From: Candidatus Portiera sp.
GTDB lineage: Bacteria; Pseudomonadota; Gammaproteobacteria; CBDBNL01; JAAOII01
NCBI GenBank assembly: GCA_015163845.1
Contig: JAAOII010000131.1
Coordinates: 1-12,524, forward strand
Length of the DNA stretch: 12,524 bases
Direction: 5' to 3'
This document shows, in pieces, positions 9,413 through 12,524 of this stretch (positions are counted from its first letter, which is position 1; the number at the start of each line of letters is the position of its first letter). Below the pieces are notes generated by a model. It did not search any database and was not told the origin of the DNA. It was given only the letters and a program-made list of their open reading frames with translations. Made by a program: the position numbers and the translations under genes.

Positions 9413-9436
9413 ATATACATATAATTATATGTATAT
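9413..9436. promoter_or_regulatory. Perfect 24-base palindrome at the predicted transcription start (possible operator)
   Basis: The sequence from 9413 to 9436 equals its own reverse complement. The half-site is ATATACATATAA, and symmetry breaks at the flanking bases on both sides. It begins seven bases downstream of the -10 box, so it spans the expected transcription start and early leader. A dimeric repressor bound here would block initiation. Alternatively the transcript could fold into a weak A/U-rich hairpin. The alternative ATG at 9420 lies inside it. No known regulator can be assigned. Confidence 0.55.
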
Positions 9437-9442
9437 CCCAGT

Positions 9443-9471
9443 ATTATACAATGATTTAGGGTGAAAATCAA
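9443..9471 (-). promoter_or_regulatory. Sigma70-type promoter of the giant lipoprotein gene
   Basis: On the minus strand a TTGATT box (9471-9466) is separated by exactly 17 bases from a perfect TATAAT box (9448-9443). The predicted transcription start is near 9436, about 60 bases before the ATG at 9375. The match (4 of 6, optimal spacing, 6 of 6) is good enough to expect constitutive activity unless repressed. The -35 box overlaps the TGA stop (9470-9468) of the transposase remnant, so part of the promoter lies within insertion-sequence-derived DNA. Confidence 0.7.
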
Positions 9472-9584
9472 CCCCTTGTATGATCCCATATCATATTGGA
9501 CTTTTTATTGTTTTGAAAATGTTCTGTTAGTTTCTCCATAGGAGTATTATAACCGAGAGAATGATGTGCTCTTTCGCAGTTATC
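9468..9584 (-). pseudogene. Remnant of a DDE (integrase-core) transposase C-terminus
   Basis: The minus strand reads DNCERAHHSLGYNTPMEKL, continues for 19 further codons rich in Asn and Lys, and ends at TGA. The ERxHHSLGYxTPxE pattern is the conserved tail of integrase-core transposases of the IS3/IS481 type, just after the catalytic glutamate region. Only 38 codons remain. In-frame TAG (9587-9585) and TGA codons stand immediately upstream, and no catalytic domain is present in the window. This is a 3' fragment of an insertion sequence, not a functional gene. I could not delimit its terminal inverted repeats or target duplication. Confidence 0.75.
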
Positions 9585-9634
9585 CTAAACTCATTTCAAA
9601 TCTTACATTTCAAACCTTAGAGGTCTCATAACTA

Positions 9635-9668
9635 AGCGGCATAATCAGCTCCCTCAGTGATAGCCGCT
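9635..9668. repeat. Imperfect hairpin downstream of the FN3-GLUG gene
   Basis: Arms AGCGGC (9635-9640) and GCCGCT (9663-9668) pair perfectly. With two single-base bulges the stem can extend inward through TA/TA and TCA/TGA, leaving a loop of about ten bases. It lies about 40 bases after the stop of the upstream gene. No T-run follows on the minus strand, so it is not a clear intrinsic terminator. It may be an RNA-processing or termination-assisting structure, or an old mobile-element feature. The remaining 9585-9706 sequence shows no recognisable gene. Confidence 0.4.
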
Positions 9669-9706
9669 ATCCTTATATTTGCCTTCGCCTTGCCTAGGGG
9701 GATTAT

Positions 9707-12524
9707 CTAAGGATTGATGATTCTATCTATTTCAGTTCTTTGTTGTGCTGGGGTAAAACTGGGGAAGCAATTAAGGACTGGGTATTCGTTTGCTCCGCCT
9801 AAATTCCATGCCTGAATAAAATCAGTTGCCGCACTTGTCCTATATTCACCAGTGGTTGGGTTGCAATAAGCAGCCGCCCAGTTAGCATAGATGCCAGAAA
9901 ATGTGACTGGGGTTTGTAGGGCAGAGGTGGATTGGGCTGTTGCTCCGCTAGGCGTTCCGGCAATGCCTGTTGCCGTAATAGTTACTTCATCTTGCCAATA
10001 AGAGTTAGTTGAGGTTCCAGCTCCTGCGAAACCACCAACATTGTTTGATCCATTTATGCCCGAAGTAATTGCTAAGGAGGACCTTATCCCAAATAATAAA
10101 TTAGTACCACTACCAATCAGCCCGCCAACAGTACCAATACCAGTTATCTGATTAACAACCGCTAATGAGGAACTGATACTAGCAAAAATTCCAAGGCCAA
10201 CCAGTCCGCCAGTATTATCAGTTATAGAAGAGGTTATCTGATTAGCAATTACTACTGAGGAACTAAGCAGTGCCTCACCTCTTACTTGTCCATCCAGAAA
10301 GCCAACCAGTCCGCCAGTACTACGTCTACCAATTATCTGATTAGCAACTACTGACGAGGAGCTGATAATACCTCCGCTAAAGCCAGCCAACCCACCAACA
10401 TTAGCAGCTGGAGAAGCGGATATACTAACATTGTGCAGATGTATATTGCTTAGTTTTGCAGTACTCCCAATTGCACCAAAAAAGCCCACTCCATGGTTGT
10501 CTACACGGTTCGTTTCTGTAACATTGATAAACATATTATTTATAGTATAATTATTGCCATTAAACTGAGACGCAAAAAAACTAGGGTTTCCTGCAGGCAT
10601 ACAGGTAGTTAGTGTGCCACAATGACCTATGGGGACCCAGTTACTTCCTTGGAAATAGCCACTGTTCTTTACAGGCAATTCATTGAGATCAATGTCTGCC
10701 ATTAGTTCATAGCCAGAGCAATCAACTATATCCTCGCCATTACCACATCCTGTAGAATTAGATCTCAAACCAGTGCCCGCTAGGTTGTCGCGGATTTGAT
10801 TGAGTGTGCTGGCAGCGTAAATATCTACGAGACCATCGCCGTCATCATCCATATCATCATCACAAGCATTTCCATTACCTGCTGCAACACCGCTAATGCC
10901 GTCAGTATCATCGTCACTAAGCTTCTGATCTGGGTTAGAAATCATTGGGCAGTTATCCTCGACATCTATAACTCCATCGCCATCTGTATCCAAATAACTA
11001 ACCTCCAGGAGTGCAGGAGCAGAACAACCCAATATATTACAAGCAATGATTGTGTAGTTATAAATCGCTCCGAGCGTAATACTATCGGTATCTCTATAGC
11101 TGATGCCAGTTTCTTGTATATCTACTAGATCAGCTCCAGTTCCACCACTCCGGCTGATATTATAGTAAGTGGCAGCAGATGAAGCATCCCATACAAGATT
11201 TATTGCATTCCCACTCACAGTGGCGAGCACATTTTGTGGAATTGGCGGAACGGAATAATTAACTATATATTCTGCTGCTGCAGAACAACCTTGCTGATCA
11301 CAAGCAGTGATTGTGTAGCTATAAGTTGCTCCTGCAGTAACATTGGTGTCTATATAGGTTAGAGCAGTGAAAGTGGCATTTAATTCAACATTATCACGGT
11401 TGATCTTATAGAAAGTGGCGCCAGATGAAGCATCCCATGTTAGAGTCACAGAGTTTGGACTGGAGCTCAAAGTTGCTCGCAAATTTTGCGGGGATACGAG
11501 AGCGGAATAAAAAATGCTATCCTCTGTAGGAGCAGAACAACCCGCCCCATTACAAGCACTGACTTGGTAGGTATACATTGTTCCGAAGGCAATATCCTTA
11601 TTTAAATTTTTGTATCCGGTGTCAAATTGCCGCACAACTTCTTGATCAGCACCGCCGCTGCGATTAATTGTGTATACAATCATCTCAGCATTAACAGAGG
11701 TGACTGGGCTCCATGTCAGGTCTATGCCTTCGGAACTACGGGCTAAATTTAAAGCAGTTGGAGTTGCTGGAACGGAATAATCAACTCTTAGGGATGCTGA
11801 TATAAAACAACTCGCCCCATTACAAGCACTGACTTGGTAGCTATAAGTTGTTCTTAGATTAACATCGGTGTCTATATAGGTTAGATGAGTCAAAGCGGCA
11901 TTTAATTCAACAGTATCGCGTGTGATCTTGTAGAAAGTGGCGCGAGATGAAGCATCCCATGTTAGAGTCACAGAGTTTGGACTGGAGCTCAAAGTTGCTC
12001 TCAAATTTTGTGGTTGGGCTGGACCGGAATATGCAACTATAAAGGATGCTGGAGTAGAACAACCCAATAGATTACAAGCTTTGACTTGGTAGGTATAAGT
12101 TGTTCCTAAGGCAATATCCTTGGTATCTCTATAGCTTTCACCAGTTACTTCCATATTTTCTATATTTGGATTAGAACCAGCTGCACTACGGCGACTGATA
12201 TTATAGGAAGTGGCACCATTAATTGCTGCCCATGTTAGAGTTATTGCAGCTGGATTAGAGGCCAAAGTCGCATTCAAATTTTGTGGAGTTGGCGGAACGG
12301 AATAATTAACTATATATTCTGCTGCTGCAGAACAACCCACACTATTACAAGCACTGATTTCGTAAGTATAAATTGTTGTTAGTGTAATATCGGTGTCTAT
12401 ATAGGTGGTGCTGGTAAAACTGGCATTTAATTCAATATTATTCCGACTGATTTTATAGGAAGTGGCGCGCTGAGTCGCATTCCATGTCAGAGTTATAGTA
12501 GTTGCATTCAAAGAATCCTTCACA
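9707..12524 (-). CDS. FN3 / thrombospondin type 3 / GLUG repeat protein, putative secreted adhesin (5' end outside window)
   Basis: The frame enters from the right edge and ends at TAG 9709-9707, giving about 939 codons. The first in-window start-like codon (GTG at 12523) falls inside a domain, so the real start and any signal peptide are upstream. Numbering from that GTG, residues 1-511 are six FN3 domains (boundaries near 75, 166, 250, 340 and 424). Each has a Trp in the B strand region and a late Cys-x4-Cys pair, usually ACNxxGCS. Residues 512-566 are a thrombospondin type 3 calcium-binding stretch (DTDGDGVIDVEDNCP, then NPDQ and DDDGDG). LNQIRDNLAGTGL (574-586), CSGYELM (602-608) and five GLUG motifs (710-834) follow. 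The C-terminus contains SYW and a NEYPVLNC ending common in such proteins. An extracellular binding role is inferred. There is no enzyme motif. Confidence 0.92.
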   Translation of the reverse strand, partial: VKDSLNATTITLTWNATQRATSYKISRNNIELNASFTSTTYIDTDITLTTIYTYEISACNSVGCSAAAEYIVNYSVPPTPQNLNATLASNPAAITLTWAAINGATSYNISRRSAAGSNPNIENMEVTGESYRDTKDIALGTTYTYQVKACNLLGCSTPASFIVAYSGPAQPQNLRATLSSSPNSVTLTWDASSRATFYKITRDTVELNAALTHLTYIDTDVNLRTTYSYQVSACNGASCFISASLRVDYSVPATPTALNLARSSEGIDLTWSPVTSVNAEMIVYTINRSGGADQEVVRQFDTGYKNLNKDIAFGTMYTYQVSACNGAGCSAPTEDSIFYSALVSPQNLRATLSSSPNSVTLTWDASSGATFYKINRDNVELNATFTALTYIDTNVTAGATYSYTITACDQQGCSAAAEYIVNYSVPPIPQNVLATVSGNAINLVWDASSAATYYNISRSGGTGADLVDIQETGISYRDTDSITLGAIYNYTIIACNILGCSAPALLEVSYLDTDGDGVIDVEDNCPMISNPDQKLSDDDTDGISGVAAGNGNACDDDMDDDGDGLVDIYAASTLNQIRDNLAGTGLRSNSTGCGNGEDIVDCSGYELMADIDLNELPVKNSGYFQGSNWVPIGHCGTLTTCMPAGNPSFFASQFNGNNYTINNMFINVTETNRVDNHGVGFFGAIGSTAKLSNIHLHNVSISASPAANVGGLAGFSGGIISSSSVVANQIIGRRSTGGLVGFLDGQVRGEALLSSSVVIANQITSSITDNTGGLVGLGIFASISSSLAVVNQITGIGTVGGLIGSGTNLLFGIRSSLAITSGINGSNNVGGFAGAGTSTNSYWQDEVTITATGIAGTPSGATAQSTSALQTPVTFSGIYANWAAAYCNPTTGEYRTSAATDFIQAWNLGGANEYPVLNCFPSFTPAQQRTEIDRIINP
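10022..10396 (-). repeat. GLUG repeat array of the FN3 protein
   Basis: Five motifs occur at residues 710 (GGLAG), 737 (GGLVG), 772 (GGLVG), 800 (GGLIG) and 830 (GGFAG), spaced about 27-35 residues apart. Between them the recurring pattern SSS-(L/V)-(A/V)-V-x-NQI marks each turn. The array is shorter than that of the giant protein (five versus nine motifs), while the sequences flanking it on both sides are shared. Confidence 0.88.
10826..10990 (-). other. Thrombospondin type 3 calcium-binding stretch
   Basis: Residues 512-566 read DTDGDGVIDVEDNCP, then SNPDQ, an Asp-rich DDDTDG segment, GNACDDD and DMDDDGDG. The D-x-D-x-D-G spacing and the DNCP...NPDQ core are diagnostic of thrombospondin type 3 repeats, known to bind calcium. 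The two cysteines (in DNCP and NACD) can form a disulfide as in that family. It links the FN3 stalk to the GLUG domain, so calcium could stiffen this joint. Confidence 0.88.
11242..11290 (-). repeat. 49-base exact repeat, copy 1 (FN3 domain 5/6 junction)
   Basis: Identical to 12289-12337. It encodes the end of an A-type domain and the linker into the next B-type domain (GCSAAAEYIVNYSVPP). Confidence 0.9.
11423..11478 (-). repeat. 56-base exact repeat, copy 1 (FN3 domain 5)
   Basis: This stretch is identical to 11945-12000. The preceding bases are also nearly identical. It encodes the N-terminal strands of the fifth FN3 domain (LRATLSSSPNSVTLTWDASS). Identity at synonymous positions indicates recent duplication or gene conversion. 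Confidence 0.9.
11945..12000 (-). repeat. 56-base exact repeat, copy 2 (FN3 domain 3)
   Basis: Identical to 11423-11478 and 522 bases away, which is 174 codons or exactly one A-B domain pair. The spacing supports duplication of a two-domain unit. Confidence 0.9.
12289..12337 (-). repeat. 49-base exact repeat, copy 2 (FN3 domain 1/2 junction)
   Basis: Identical to 11242-11290 and 1047 bases away, which is 349 codons or two A-B domain pairs. With the 56-base repeat it shows that recombination within this array has been recent. Confidence 0.9.

Larger units (their letters stand above)
10991..12524 (-). repeat. Array of six FN3 domains in alternating A-B order
   Basis: Domains 1, 3 and 5 (about 84 residues where complete) share YK-I-(S/T/N)-R with (N/V)ELNA and a TYIDT segment. 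Domains 2, 4 and 6 (87-91 residues) have a longer insertion; 2 and 6 share YNISR with a G-x-SYRDT segment. The array is therefore three A-B pairs, with domain 4 the most divergent B copy. All domains keep a C-x4-C pair near the end, which in the folded domain would sit in a late loop and probably forms a disulfide, consistent with an exported protein. Domain 1 is cut by the window edge. Confidence 0.8.

Noticed and set aside
9418..9420. ATG at 9420 as start of the giant lipoprotein gene
   Set aside because: It is in frame but lies inside the palindrome about 16 bases from the predicted transcription start. It has no ribosome binding site and would add a Trp-rich extension before the signal peptide. 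It is kept only as an alternative.
9635..9668. Intrinsic terminator of the FN3-GLUG gene
   Set aside because: The arms pair, but the loop is large or the stem bulged, and no run of T follows on the minus strand.
10796..11128. Forward-strand frame of 110 codons
   Set aside because: It is antisense to the thrombospondin type 3 and FN3 coding sequence. Its Ile/Thr/Ser-rich translation is a mirror of the Asp-rich codons.
11240..12340. CRISPR-like direct repeats
   Set aside because: The repeats are in frame, lie within conserved FN3 domains, are few and are spaced by whole domain lengths.
12521..12523. GTG as the true start of the FN3-GLUG gene
   Set aside because: It falls inside the first FN3 domain, there is no signal peptide, and the frame is still open at the window edge. 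The start must lie outside.

Overview
This window is almost entirely two very large genes on the minus strand. Both look like secreted or surface-anchored multidomain repeat proteins of a Gram-negative bacterium. The DNA is moderately AT-rich, and I saw no RNA genes, CRISPR array or intact mobile element. The type II (lipoprotein) signal, the cadherin-like, FN3, thrombospondin type 3 and GLUG modules, and the extreme length fit a marine or host-associated proteobacterium. That taxonomic guess is inference and weak.

Layout, in the direction of transcription (right to left): (1) From 12524 to 9707 lies the 3' part of a gene whose start is outside the window. It encodes about six fibronectin type III (FN3) repeats, a thrombospondin type 3 calcium-binding stretch, and a C-terminal GLUG-repeat domain. 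(2) From 9706 to 9376 is an intergenic region of about 330 bases. It holds an imperfect hairpin, a 38-codon remnant of a DDE transposase C-terminus, a strong sigma70-type promoter whose -35 box overlaps the remnant's stop codon, and a perfect 24-base palindrome at the predicted transcription start. (3) From 9375 to the left edge runs one uninterrupted reading frame of 3125 codons that leaves the window without a stop. I checked it codon by codon. It encodes a giant putative lipoprotein with a lipobox cysteine at residue 38, a Gly/Asn/Ser linker, a very long stalk of cadherin-like and Ig-like domains, a short collagen-like Gly-Ser-Pro tract, a calcium-binding acidic stretch, and a GLUG domain.

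The two proteins have different stalks (FN3 versus cadherin/Ig-like) but the same C-terminal module: an acidic Asp-rich calcium stretch, a conserved IRxNLAGTGL motif, a CxGYELM motif, GLUG repeats and then a SYW motif. This suggests a modular surface-protein locus in which a common tip or anchor domain is carried on alternative stalks. Adhesion or cell-cell contact is the likely general role, but no ligand can be read from the sequence.

All forward-strand open frames in the window are antisense shadows of these two genes. I found no convincing enzyme, defence or toxin system.
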